Positions 13,363 to 25,040 of a DNA stretch of 64,000 bases are shown here, piece after piece. The position numbers and the translations under genes are program-made. The stretch spans positions 1-64,000 of the forward strand of contig JAEPRB010000190.1 in the NCBI GenBank assembly GCA_016758965.1, given 5' to 3'. How positions within the stretch are numbered: position 1 is the first letter of the stretch; every line of letters begins with the position of its first letter. The DNA is from Circinella minor. Taxonomy: Eukaryota > Mucoromycota > Mucoromycetes > Mucorales > Lichtheimiaceae. The notes beneath the pieces are model-generated. The model ran no database searches and had not been told where the DNA came from. It saw only the letters and a program-made list of their open reading frames with translations.

Positions 13363-13560
13363 TGTAGAATGTATATAAAATATTTACATGACATGAACAA
13401 ACGTTATTGATGGGTGAACGATTAGCAGTCAATGATAAAGTTCGTAGTCGACCAGCAGCTATTTAATATTAATCAATAGTCATAAATATTAGTGAATGAA
13501 GAATTAACAAGAAAAAGAAAAACATTATTATTATTTACCCAGGAACACTGCGCGTGTCAT
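11622..13560 (-). CDS. HTS1: Histidyl-tRNA synthetase with mitochondrial presequence
   Basis: Four exons (13560-13539, 13458-13388, 13276-13205, 13052-11622) give 531 residues. The enzyme charges tRNA-His with histidine. Class II features are clear: KTPKGTKDY at the catalytic N-terminus, motif 2 ([20 protein letters not shown]), the histidine-binding LARGLDYYTG, AAGGRYDDLVG, and motif 3 (VGVSLGVERIF). The C-terminus is the anticodon-binding domain. The first three exons encode MTRAVFLAAGRLRTLSLTAN and onward, rich in Arg/Ser/Leu and without acids, which reads as a mitochondrial targeting peptide, followed by a Gln run. In yeast one gene (HTS1) makes both cytosolic and mitochondrial enzyme; here no Met lies between the presequence and KTPKG in the spliced reading, so a cytosolic start is not obvious. 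Intron 2 carries a 42-base T run. Confidence 0.9.
13320..13361. repeat. 42-base T homopolymer
   Basis: An unbroken T run on the + strand lies inside intron 2 of the HisRS gene; the transcript therefore carries an A run. Its exact length may be uncertain from sequencing. Confidence 0.9.
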
Positions 13561-13818
13561 TTTTTTTTTAATATGCAAACTTTCAGAAAAAAGGGCCCTG
13601 TCAAAAGTGAGCAAAGGTTTATATATCTCTGCGGAAATTGAAAATAATAATAATATAGAACCATTATTATTATGAATGTTTTATCTAGTCTTTCCCTCTT
13701 TCCTTTAGAGTTGATCAGTAATTCAAAATGTTTATTTACGAAAAAAAAAAAATGCAGAATAATAATAATAATAATATCAATAATAATAATAAGAAAGGTT
13801 GTATGTCTATAATTTTAT

Positions 13819-16291
13819 TTAATCCTTGGGACCAATCATGTCTTCAGGACGAACCCATTGAGCAAATTGTTCTTCAGTCAAAACACCGAGAGAAAGAGCA
13901 GCTTCCTTTAAGGTAGTACCTTCCTTATGGGCCTTCTTGGCACAAGCAGCGGCATTATCATATCCAATATGAGGATTTAAAGCTATAAAAGCAAATGAAT
14001 TATGTTAATAACTTTTTTTCTCTTTCTTTCTTCCCCCATCCATCCATTTCCCCCCACCTCCCACTTACCAGTAACCAACATAAGAGATTCGTTCATGATT
14101 TCACCAATCTTCTTTTCATTGGCTTGAATACCAACAACACAGTTCTTACGGAAAGAGTTGGAAGCATCAGCCAAAAGACGAACAGATTGTAAAACGTTCT
14201 TGATCATAACAGGTTTGAAAACATTCAATTCAAAGTGACCATTGCTACCACCTACAGTAACGGCAACATTGTTCTAATAAATATATATATATCAATATCA
14301 CTTTTAATTTATTCATCCTATAATTTGATTCAAGTATAAATCATAACACACACACATACAATCTCAATAACATAAAACCTTTTTTTTTTCTCTTTTTAAT
14401 CCCCCTCCTCCCTCCTCCCCCCTCTTTTCTTTAATAATTGTATACTTACACCCATAACTTGAGAGCAGACCATGGTCATGGCTTCACATTGGGTAGGGTT
14501 GACCTTACCAGGCATGATAGAGGATCCAGGTTCATTTTCAGGCAAAGAAAGTTCACCCAAACCACAACGAGGTCCAGAACCAAGGAAACGAATATCATTG
14601 GCAATCTTCATCAAGCTAACAGCCAAAACATTCAAAGCACCGTGAGCTTCGACCAAAGCATCGTGAGCAGCAAGAGCTTCGAACTATAATAATAATAATT
14701 ATTATAATCATCCAGTCAGTAAAACACAACCCTTTCTTATTCTCTTTCTCTCCCCCCCTCTCCCGTTTCTTTTCGTTTTTCTTTACCTTGTTAGGAGCAG
14801 TCTTGAAAGGAAGCTTGGTGATATCAGCAATAGCAGCAGCAACCTTGGAATCAAAACCAGCACGGGTGTTCAAACCAGTACCGACAGCAGTACCACCTTG
14901 AGCAAGGTTATACAAATGAGGAAGTGTGCTTTGAACACGTTCAATACCATAGGTTAATTGTTGAACATAACCAGAGAATTCTTGACCAAGAGTCAAGGGA
15001 GTAGCATCTTGTAAATGAGTACGACCAATCTTAATGATATGGTTGAATTCATCTTGCTTAGCCTTCAAAGCATCACGTAATTCCTTCAAAGCAGGCAACA
15101 AACGTTGGTTAATTTCAACTGCAGCAGCAATATGCATAGCAGTAGGGAAGCTAAAATAAATAAAATTAGATGCATAAATAAACTACACCTTTTTTTTTTC
15201 TCCTGTAAATCTTTTTTTTTTTGCTCTCTTTCATTCCCCCCCCCCCAATTTTTCATCTATATATATATATATATATAACTTACGTATCATTGGAGGATTG
15301 ACTCATGTTGACGTGATCATTAGGATGAACAGGCTTCTTGCTACCAAGTTCGCCACCGAGAAGTTCAATAGCACGGTTAGAAATAACTTCGTTGGTGTTC
15401 ATGCTGTATAACAAGAAAAATTATCCATATTTAGTATCTATCATTTTTCTCTCTCTTTCTAATAATGTCATTTGTTCATATGCTATTACAACTTACTTGG
15501 ATTGAGTACCAGAACCAGTTTGCCAAACGACAAGAGGGAAATGATCCAAAAGAGTACCATCAATAACCTATATCATTATCAATTTGCATCAGTTTTTTTT
15601 TTTGTCTCCTCTCTTCATTATAATCTAAAATCCTTGGGGGTTTTCTATTATTATTCATTTCGTACCTCATCAGCAGCATCTTGAATAGCCTTGCCAACCT
15701 TAGGGTCCAAACCATAAGTCATGTTGACAGTAGCAGCAGACTTTTTCAAAACACCTAAATTTGTTTTAAAATTAAAATAAAATAAAAAACATACATAATC
15801 CAATCAATATTAAAAAAAAAAACTTTACCCATAGCCTTAATCAATGGTTCTGGCATACGTTCACGATCACCACCAATATCAAAGTTTTGCAATGATCTAT
15901 ATATATATATTAAGATAAGTATCCAATGTATTTAATATTTATCTCCCTATCAACAAAGAATTATAGATATAAAATAAAATAATTATATATATATAACTCT
16001 ACCTTTGAGTTTGAGCACCCCAGTAACGGTCAGCAGGGACTTCAAGGGGACCAAATGTATCACGTTCAGTACGGAACTTTTGCTATATATATATATATAT
16101 AAAAGATATAAGCTTTTATGTCAAATAGACCATTCTCAACTTAAATCTCGACTTTATCTTTTTTATATTTTTTAAAAAAAATAACCTCGTCTTATGAAAC
16201 TTACCAACATAGCAATAGAAGAGCTCAAAGAACGAACTTGACGAGCATAAATGCTCTTTATTTGGTTGGAGGCAGTGAGGGAACGCAACAT
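13819..16291 (-). CDS. FUM1: Fumarate hydratase, class II, mitochondrial type
   Basis: Ten exons (16291-16205, 16082-16003, 15896-15829, 15754-15666, 15567-15497, 15403-15284, 15150-14787, 14683-14450, 14273-14069, 13982-13819) give 493 residues. The enzyme hydrates fumarate to L-malate in the TCA cycle. The class II signatures are intact: [41 protein letters not shown] and the fumarate lyase motif [11 protein letters not shown]. The first ~28 residues ([20 protein letters not shown] and following Ser-rich part) are basic and acid-free, a typical mitochondrial presequence; fungi commonly also keep a cytosolic fraction. Fumarase is preferred over argininosuccinate lyase or aspartase by these motifs. 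It lies tandem to HisRS, whose start is 258 bp past its stop. Confidence 0.95.
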
Positions 16292-19200
16292 GTTTTAATG
16301 AACAATGAAAAAAAAAGTTGGTAAGTGATGTCAAAAAAAAAAAAAAAAGAAAACGTAAAACGGAGTCTCTCTTCCTTTCTGACTTTTTATTGACCAGGGT
16401 AAGTTGTTTCGCTCTAACAACTCGTTTGTCGCGAATAAACGCCAATATTCTTCCAACCTTGAAAAAATCCAGCATGCCCGACGGGCACCTTTTGTTTCAG
16501 CACCCGAAAGATTCCGATCATGTGGGGGATGGAAATGCATCTGATTATCTTCACTTCTTTTCGTTATTGAAATAGTTAAACCATTCAAAAGTAAAAACGA
16601 AATAATGTATTTTTTTTAATGTTATTAATTAATTAAAAGTATTTAAGCTTTTTTTTTTTTGACAACTTGGTCTATGCTTTTTTTTTATCACTTTATCATA
16701 TTAAAAAAAACCGTGGGTAACAAAAGTGAAAAGAAACTTTTTACTTGTTTATTACTGTGACATTTTTTTGATACAAACTTTAATATATTAGCCCAAACTG
16801 GTGCTACCCCGTTTCAAAAATTTTGGGGGGAGGGGGCGGAAACAGATTCATTCGCCCAATGTTCTTGCATTGATTGCGGGTCGTAATATATTATCATTCA
16901 ATGCTTTCGTCCTCATTTATTTTCATAGAAGTTTTTTTTTTTTTTTTTTTTTTGATGAAATATTATTTCAAGTATAAGTTTATATTATATCATACTCTAT
17001 TATTATCCAATTTATATCTCTGTTTCATGCCGTTATCATGAATCACATGATATGATAATGAAAAAAAAAAAGAAAAAGCAGGATGTAGTGTGTTAGACAA
17101 CTTAAAGGATTAAAAAGTGAAAGATTTATTTATTTTAACAAGTCTTTTTCTTGTGTGAATAACCTTCATGTGACCTGATTCACACATACTAATCACATAA
17201 AAGAAAGTATTTAGTCTATTATTATTTTGAACGCCTTGACGAAATCAGGTGGAATTTTACTACTACAACACTCAATGCATCAAGTTACTTTTTATTAAAG
17301 CTAGTTATTATCAGTAATAACGTAATGCACTTGAAACGCTTGCAATCCAAATGGCAACTAATTTAAAATGGGCCTTTTAAAAAACAAAATACACATAGAT
17401 TTGGCAACTTTTGGGGCTACAGTGGGTCCATTCTATTCAAAACAAAATTGGGGTCTGTTTTGTCAACTCATTCATGATTGAAAGTTAGGGTATGTAGTAG
17501 TATCATTAGAACGAAACGGTTTTCTATATATAAAATATGCAATAGTTTTTACACATCAATGGATCTTTTTATTATTTATTAAATTTATGCAAACTGATAA
17601 AAAAGGCTCAAATTTGGATACTTAAAGTTTTATCCTTGGACTACGATTAATGGAAGAACCTTTTTCATCATAATGAATTTAACATGAATATTTATTAATA
17701 AAAGTAAAGTATAGCAATACACTCTTTGTTAAGATGATTGTGAAACTTGCCGCAGATGTACGTAAAACGGATATTCATTTGCTTCAGCTTCACTTACGAA
17801 AAAATGAACAACAGGTATGAACCACTCACTTTAATAGAAAGTGTTGATTAATGATAATAACAAATCATTCGAAAGGTGAATATCTTCTTTTTCTTTTTTG
17901 GTATTAAAAAACCCACACTTAAGCCATGATATGAATACCAATTTTTATTAGTAATAAACATGTAGTAGAATATTAAATTTAACTTGACTCAACTATCTGT
18001 AGTACATATGAAAGAACATTCATCCACTGGCACAAACATTCGTGGAAGTTCCAACAACTCTCAATCAAAATGTATGTTTCTCCTTATGACTTTTTTTTTA
18101 AACTCTTTCAGTTAATATATTTATAATAGCCAACCTTCTTTTTTAATAAATTATAGAAGCTCATATGAAATCATGATTTTTTTTTAATTGACTTGGCTTC
18201 CTTATCAAGATTTTGCTAAACAGGGCTTGACTGCGGAGATAAGACACACCGGTATTTTCCCTATTGTATAGCCGTCAGTTAAAAGTAAATAAATGGAACA
18301 AATTTTGATAAATGTTGGACTCAAAATATAAATGTTACAAGTTATGTACTTATATCTCTGAAAAAGAAGGATCGGTAGGATAAAAAAAAAAAAGTACTGG
18401 ATCCGAGATAGATTGTTCTTTGTGATCTTAGTACAATGATTCGGATTATCTACACCCGTCTATTTTTTCATACTGTATGGATCGGATTTGGTTTTTTGAA
18501 ATCATCTCAATTTTATATGTATCGGTCGATCAAGAGCCCTAATTCATACTACTCAAGTATGGCTAATCATAGAAACAAAAGGTAAATGTTATTAACCATA
18601 TTTTTTTGCTTGCTATTCATAACTTGTTTAAACTAATTTTTTTCAACCGTATTTTTATGAACAGTGTGTTTGGTTGTCGCTACCACGATTAATAACAAAA
18701 AGTTGGGTTATATTAGTAATGACACCATTATGCCCCAAAATACCTTCTATCCGTCCTGATCCTGTCTCATATTGAAATAGAAATGAGCATGGTGCTGCCG
18801 AGTGTGGCAGAGGTGTTGGATATGAAATTGGAAGGAAAGAGATAGTTGACACAAGTTTACATTCACCTAAATCTATGGAGAGCAATCATGTTACAACGTT
18901 TTGATAAGTGTGACAACCAAGAAGATCTTTTACGTATGAACTCTTCGAATAATTTTTTTCAGGACACTATCGTAAGTATTATGGTATATAAAATATATAC
19001 AGCCGATGTAATTCTAAATATTTATTTATGCTCATTTGTTCTTTATAATACAGACATGCGTACAGATGTCTCGACTATGGACCAGTTAACTAGCTATACC
19101 CATCGCGCTGGTTCCATTCCAAATTACGAAATTGCGCTGCCCCTTTCAATGATTTTGTCCAGTTCATTGAAAGTGGTACAGCAAAGGTAAAAAAAAAAAT

Positions 19201-20233
19201 TAACATGGCTCTGTTGTTTTGCTATTTTCTTGTAGATAAACTCAATGTGATGATTTATTCACGTTTGGTTTTATTCTGATGTACGTAATAGGCTGTTGCT
19301 CAAAAAAAAACAATCCATTCAGTAGAAGATCATCTGGCTGGAGACACTGACCATGGGGTTGTCGAAGTATATGTAAAATGATGGCTTAACGGTATTTTTC
19401 CTTGTGTCAAATACCGACACATTGTTAAAGCTAAAAAAAAAATAGTCGGTAAGTATATCCACCAAATTATAAAGATGAGCATGGCTTTTTTACCAAACAC
19501 TTTCTTGTATTAATATGTACAATAACTCATCATCGTCTAAACACTCATGGTTGCTGTACGTAGAATCTGTTACTGACTAGTTAATATTAGCCAAAGAACT
19601 CAAGAAGTGATAAACTTGAGTTATACAAGTCTCATCAGTATAAAAAGCTAGCTAAGCTTGGTACGTAAATAAAAAAAAAACTTCTTTTTCACTTTTTTTG
19701 TTTTTCTTTTTACTGCATCAGTCCTGATAAAAAAAAATCCATTATAGACTCGGTCTTAATCCATAACAGAATTACATTTTTCCATTTTTATTCTCTTACG
19801 GATGGGAAAAAAAACTTTTACGTATGAGAAACAATAGAATTTTGATAATGGGAAAGTACAAGTTGTTCCAGCGGCAACTGAAACAAACCGAGTAGTCGAA
19901 TAGAAGATCGATGAAGAAAGTTGAGGTTATTGGAATCAACCAGAAAAAAAAACACACTTCACGACAGTATGGGAACGGGGTCCAGATCAGTGTTGATGAT
20001 CAATAAGTTCAATACCTGAACGGGTGAGGAATCATCATTGTGATATGGTTCTCACCAGCACCAGCATCATCCTCTTCTCGCATTTTTCACATATCAAAAA
20101 AAAAAAAAAAACAAGGGAAACAACCAGTTTCCTATCGAGGCAGTGGAAAATTACAAATTGTCTTATCTTCATCATCTCAACAAATTCATCAACAGCAACA
20201 CAGACACCCATATCTGCATTACCAGCTACATCT
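16292..20233. other. Long AT-rich region with decayed coding scraps
   Basis: The first ~150 bp should hold the fumarase promoter. Beyond that I find no intact gene. Short coding-looking pieces appear: 17733-17815 (+) reads MIVKLAADVRKTDIHLLQLH and ends at a possible donor; 18010-18070 (+) reads a Ser/Asn-rich peptide; 18655-18885 (-) contains GRIEGILGHNGVITNITQLF; 19054-19190 (+) contains SYTHRAGSIPNYEIALPLSM. They are not in a common frame and none matches a family I recognise. Given the decayed mobile DNA immediately to the right, this may be its eroded left part or an older pseudogene. Confidence 0.45.
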
Positions 20234-20545
20234 ATGGAAGATTTTGATTTACTTCATGAATATTATCAACTACAAATCAAAAATTATCAATCTAAAGAAC
20301 ATGTTATAAAACATTTTAAAGAAGCTGGTATAGACAATATCGCAGGATTAGCTATTACTGCAGATAACATTGAAGAATCGTTGATTGCAGAGGAATTGGA
20401 TGGTGCGCACTTTTTCGATAGCCTGGTTAATTTTGGCTACTTTCAAATAGTAGCTCGCTTTCAAAATCATGGCTTCAGTGCTGTAACTAAACAGCCCTCT
20501 TACTGTATGGCACGTATAATGCAACATGGCAAAAAAAAACAATGA
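20234..20545 (+). CDS. Small hypothetical protein, possibly a gene remnant
   Basis: An open frame starting MEDFDLLHEYYQLQIKNYQ encodes 103 residues, continuing with HVIKHFKEAGIDNIAGLAIT and ending in a basic tail (MQHGKKKQ). The same frame is open upstream to 20024. The amino-acid composition is balanced rather than low-complexity, which argues for present or past coding. I do not recognise a domain. It sits among pseudogenes, 157 bp before the F-box remnant, so it could equally be an exon of a dead gene. Confidence 0.35.
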   Translation: MEDFDLLHEYYQLQIKNYQSKEHVIKHFKEAGIDNIAGLAITADNIEESLIAEELDGAHFFDSLVNFGYFQIVARFQNHGFSAVTKQPSYCMARIMQHGKKKQ

Positions 20546-20702
20546 GTAACCTTTCGATGAACTCAGAGTCAAGAAACTAGCAACTAGGAATCAAAATGAT
20601 ATAAATCAACGCGATTCTACAAACACCAAACTGGCGGCAACACAACACAAGTTATATCATAATGGTCCTTTTTTTTAAAGCAAAAGCAATAAAGTTTGAC
20701 AA

Positions 20703-20977
20703 ATGGCTTTCGTTCCTTTCGAATTGTTCAAACTTGTCGTAAAGTACCTTCCACATGAAAATATTTGAGAATTTATTGCTGTTAACAAGCATTGGCGTTC
20801 AAGATTTCTTGGTACGGCCAAACTTTGGCAATCTTTGACAATTAAAAAATACAAGACAAAGGAGTTCTTGGTGTTACTGTCGATTTACTTCTACACACAA
20901 CCAATGACGATGTAATGTATATCACTAGGGTGTCTTCTCAAACATCCAAATTTTTGCAAATATTCACAAACAGTTAA
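20703..20977 (+). pseudogene. F-box protein remnant
   Basis: The translation MAFVPFELFKLVVKYLPHEN, stop, then EFIAVNKHWRSRF and TAKLWQSLTI follows the F-box pattern (LPxEL...L...DL...V...WR.......LW). An in-frame TGA replaces the codon after ENI, and a frame change near 20860 is needed to continue into coding-like sequence (VTVDLLLHTTNDDVMYITRV). F-box proteins normally recruit substrates to SCF ubiquitin ligases; this copy cannot make a full protein. The downstream reading is uncertain. Confidence 0.6.
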
Positions 20978-21732
20978 TAACTCTCTTCGACACCCCATCA
21001 ACGTTAGATGTTTCAAAATCTTAAAAGCTACAAACTTTGATGGCTTTATGTAATTTTTTTTTTATCAAAATTGAAAAAATAAAAAACAAGATTTTTGTCG
21101 AAAAGCACGATTATTAGCTTATATTGTTCAAATTGAAGTGCATAAAAAAAGGCTATTTATAATGGAATACACCATATTCAAACGTACTTCAAACCTTCAA
21201 AACTATTCCGACATCAACAACAGATAATTCATCAAAAGATATGCTGATAATTGCTCTACAAGTATGTCACCCAATACAGGTTCAAAAAGCAATTTGAACA
21301 AAAATATTTCAAGCGCCAGCGATCAATCCAACACTATGAAGTCGAAGCAGCCATACGGTGTTTTGTGTCTTTGGAGTGTGATGCAAGGAAGGCGCCACTA
21401 ACGAACTCGCGCGTTTTTTTTTGATGGACACATAATCCTAGGTGTTTATGTAAACGAAGGACGCGAAACCGCATTGGATATAGTAAATAAACCAACGAGT
21501 CATACTCATAAACGCACTATACAATAACTGAATGGTAAGCATCTTTGCTTTATACAGTTACACCGTGTGCTTGTTTTCTTTCTCATTCGTTCATACGTAC
21601 TTTTTTTTTATATAGGTCATAGCGCTGATGCACTCAGTACGTCCATCTACCATGGATAATGTTACATCAGCTTTATTTGTAGCCCGGTACAACTACTCGA
21701 AAACTCGACCGAATATTCGGACGTAATGGTGA

Positions 21733-23707
21733 AGTAGTGAGGAGGAAAATTACAATGGTGACAACGAAAACAGTGATGACGATAACAAGGTTAATGATAA
21801 TGGTGGCAATAATGCTTGTAACCAAGAAAATGGCGACGATAATAATAATAATAATAAGGTAATCTGTTTCCATGGTTATCGTCTCGCACAAGATCCTTTA
21901 AACTACTACCGAGAGCTTGTTATGCTGTATTCACCACGGCGTGACGAAGAAATCGACATATTACTAGTCGATTGCGAAATGAAATTTCGTCAAAACCAAG
22001 AAGCCTTAGCAAAATGTCGAGAATTTACCAAATTTAACGATGCTACACTGATGGAAGCGTTGGAAAATGTTGAGGCAGCTCATGATGATGCCAAAGAAGA
22101 GAAGGATCCACAACGCTTACTAGCTAATCCGCTTGACGAATACGAAATGTATAAAGAAAATGTTGATGTTATGGCTGAAACTGGGGGATATGAACGGGTG
22201 CCTTATCAAGAAACAATCACACATCCAACACGCCTTGATTATGATGAATACGAGGCGTTCATCGCCTTATTAAATACCGAACAACGGGGTTTTGTATATC
22301 ATGTAAAACACACTGTCGACACCACAGATCACCTGTTTTATTGTTTCCTCACGGGTGATGCAGGAACTTGAAAAAGTCTTGTCATATCCACACTATATCA
22401 GATGTTGACACGATGGTTTGACGAAAATGTTCAAATTAGAGATCGAGAAAAACCGTCAGTATTACTTTGTGCCCCAACAGGAATGGCAGCTTACAATATT
22501 CAGGGCCACACTCTTCATTCTGCATTTCATCTTCCTGTTGACCAGTATGGAGATAATTTAACTGAACCCTCCTCAGATGTTGCAAATACTATCCGTACAT
22601 GTCTTGCTGAGCTTCGAGTTGTCATAATGGATGACATCTCAATGGTCCCCGAAAAAAAAACTTTCGATTCATCGATCAGCGGCTGCAAAACGTCTTTGGA
22701 AACCAGCGACCTTTTGGTGGACGTTTCATAATAGCTGTAGGTGACTTCAACCAACTCCCGCCAGTAATGGCTAGATCTGTATACTCCACACGAACTGAAA
22801 ACCCATATGTTATCATGTTTGGCCAATCTTTTTAGTCGCTATCTCGTGTATATCTCCTTAATACCATCATGCGACAACCAGAGAAAGGAGTCTTGGCAAC
22901 CGCTCTCAATAATATGTCAAGTAGATTGATGACACCAGAGAGGATATAGAATCAATGAGAACGAGAACATTCAATCCAGTACCAGACAATTTGAATAATG
23001 CAATCTTCTCGTTTCATAAAAACGCAGATGTAGATGTCAAAAACACGGAGATTTTGTTATCAATGACAATGCAATCAGCCCCTTGCACAGTAATTGACAG
23101 ACCTAGCGGCAATGTCACCACCGAACAAGCCAATACAGATTTAAGACGAGTACAACGTCTTGCATATACGGACACTATAGGTCTGCCTACTGATTTATTC
23201 CTTCGAATTGATGCCAGGTATATGGTAACTACGAATATCGATACTAGTAATCGTGTCGTGATGGTGTCATGGGTTATTTGTGAAGAATCGACATTGCCAC
23301 CCATAGAGATAGACTTGATGGTACAAGACCTTTTCATGGGTTGGATTTTTTGAATGAGCGTACTGGAAGAAAACAATGAGAGAAACATCGAGTTCTTATG
23401 GAAAGAGAGAGAGAGTCACCCATTGGACTCCCCTTGAGCACATCATCAAGATAATTAAAGACCAAAATCACCAATCAGGAGTGGTGAGGATACAATTCCT
23501 TTGATGCCAGCACAAGCACTAATAATCCATAAGTCCCAAGGTCAAACATATGAAGGAAGTCGTAGTTGTTGTGTTGACAGAAGTCCTCAACTGCTTTTAT
23601 TATATGTCGTTTGCTCAAGAGCCAGAACAGCTGCAGGTCGCCATTCAATCAGTGTGTTTCAACACCCAAGACCAAATATAAATTCAATTATACCGAAGCA
23701 CAATTGA
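21733..23707 (+). pseudogene. PIF1-family helicase pseudogene
   Basis: The reading starts in a Glu/Asp/Asn-rich stretch and reaches DPLNYYRELVMLYSPRRDEE, a segment typical of transposon-encoded PIF1 helicases. The Walker A motif reads GDAGT-stop-KS: a TGA at 22369-22371 replaces the expected Gly codon. Further motifs are recognisable: CAPTGMAAYNIQGHTLHSAF, DDISMV, FIIAVGDFNQLPPV after a frame change near 22700, and IHKSQGQTYEG followed by YVVCSRARTA (motif VI region) after further breaks. At least one stop codon (22833-22835 region, after FGQSF) and several frameshifts interrupt it. Such helicases unwind DNA in rolling-circle transposition; host PIF1 is less likely because of the N-terminal YYRE..LY.PRR segment and the EEP neighbour. 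Confidence 0.75.
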
Positions 23708-23757
23708 CACAGGAATTGCCAGGACAATAAACCATATCCTTAATACCTTGTTTCCAG

Positions 23758-24421
23758 TTTCTACCTGATAATCGAGCAGCTGTGCCATTAATATTACATA
23801 ATATACAGAATTTAAACAGGCATATTGTTCTAATACGCGATAATGATGTAAATCTTACATCTAATTTTATTTTACTAGCCGGAACATGGAACCTGGACCC
23901 TGCAGACCGATAGTGATGATAGTTTGAACAATGATGGTTTTACGTTGGTCACCAGTCAGGACTCCAACACTGATGAATCACAGAGATGTGCTTTTAGAAC
24001 AATTTCATACATACACAATGATATGCTGGAACACATGAATCACTCTAGAAGCTACATGCCACACCCAAAAAAATTAGCATTTCAGTCATTGAATATCATG
24101 GTCCGTTAATCATATCAAACGTTTATGCTTTACCCCAAACACCGATACAAGACGTGATATCAGCATTACAACAAGTTCTTCATACATATCCTAACAGTGG
24201 GTTTATATTTGCAGGAGATTTTGATGTAATTTTCAATGTAGAAGAATTAAGAACTACTCAACTCCTACGTAGCATTTTTTTTTTCTCAAAACAACTTATC
24301 CTCCGCTCTCCCCCCCCCACCGTCACCTCAACAAGTCCTGCTACGTAATGCTAAAATCGATGATATCTTTACTTTGCTATCTCCTTCATCGCATAAACCA
24401 CTTTACTTTCGAATTACATAA
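23758..24421 (+). pseudogene. EEP (APE/exo III-like) endonuclease remnant
   Basis: Pieces in shifting frames match successive parts of an EEP domain. First comes LHNIQNLNRHI and FILLAGTWN (the start, with the N and ETW-like strands). Next is ISNVYALPQTPIQDVISALQ with FIFAGDFDV, where families usually have GDFN. Last is SSHKPLYFRIT, the closing DHKP-like histidine strand. At least two frameshifts and a stop (after DPADR) separate them. These endonucleases nick DNA in LINEs and Helentrons; no reverse transcriptase is present, so the Helentron reading is favoured. Confidence 0.6.
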
Positions 24422-25040
24422 ATCTAACCTTAATAGAATATAATAATGTCAAAAAAATCTATTATATGCTTTACACAAACAGGTAGACAGTGAAATGATT
24501 GGGAAATAATGTACCTCTTTATTATATTATAATTAATATAGAAAGGCAATGAGTACATATGGTAAGCGATGAAATCTTTTTTTTTTCTCAATTTAGTTTT
24601 TATCATTGTTACTGTTTAAGTTGAAAAAGTGATTTTAACCTGTTTGTTAATTGATATCCATCCGGGATGTGCTGTTCTAAAACTGCTTTTACTATATCTT
24701 CTGTTTTCATATGATACTGTATATCCCCACTTTTTATAACAATATAGTGTTACATCCCTTTTTCTCTTAGTTTTTTTTTATATATATCCCTTATATTTTT
24801 TTCTTTATTTATTTATTTATTCTTATCATCTCTTTATATAATCAATATCATCTCTTTATTATTATCATCATCATTATCATTATTATTATTACTCTAAATA
24901 AATAAATATCAACCGTTTTACAAGCAGTAATAACTAAATTTAACCGTGACCAATAAGATCCGTTTTTACCTGAAATTGGATTCGATTCCACCTGAAATAA
25001 GATTCGAATTAAGGAGTTAGATAGTCAAATAATTAGTATA
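24422..25040. other. AT-rich spacer with short direct repeats
   Basis: No gene is visible. Two adjacent imperfect ~23-bp copies beginning ACCTGAAAT and containing GATTCGA lie at about 24969-25015, just left of the TA-flanked element. ATT/ATC repeats occupy 24858-24900. Confidence 0.5.

Larger units (their letters stand above)
21733..24421 (+). mobile_element. Decayed Helentron-like element (PIF1 helicase plus EEP endonuclease)
   Basis: A PIF1-family helicase remnant is followed in the same orientation by a remnant of an endonuclease/exonuclease/phosphatase domain. That order is characteristic of the Helitron2/Helentron group, which carry a C-terminal EEP-type endonuclease behind Rep and helicase. 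I could not identify a Rep (HUH) domain upstream, nor the element's ends, so the boundaries given cover only the recognisable coding remnants. Many stops and frame changes show that it is inactive. Confidence 0.6.
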
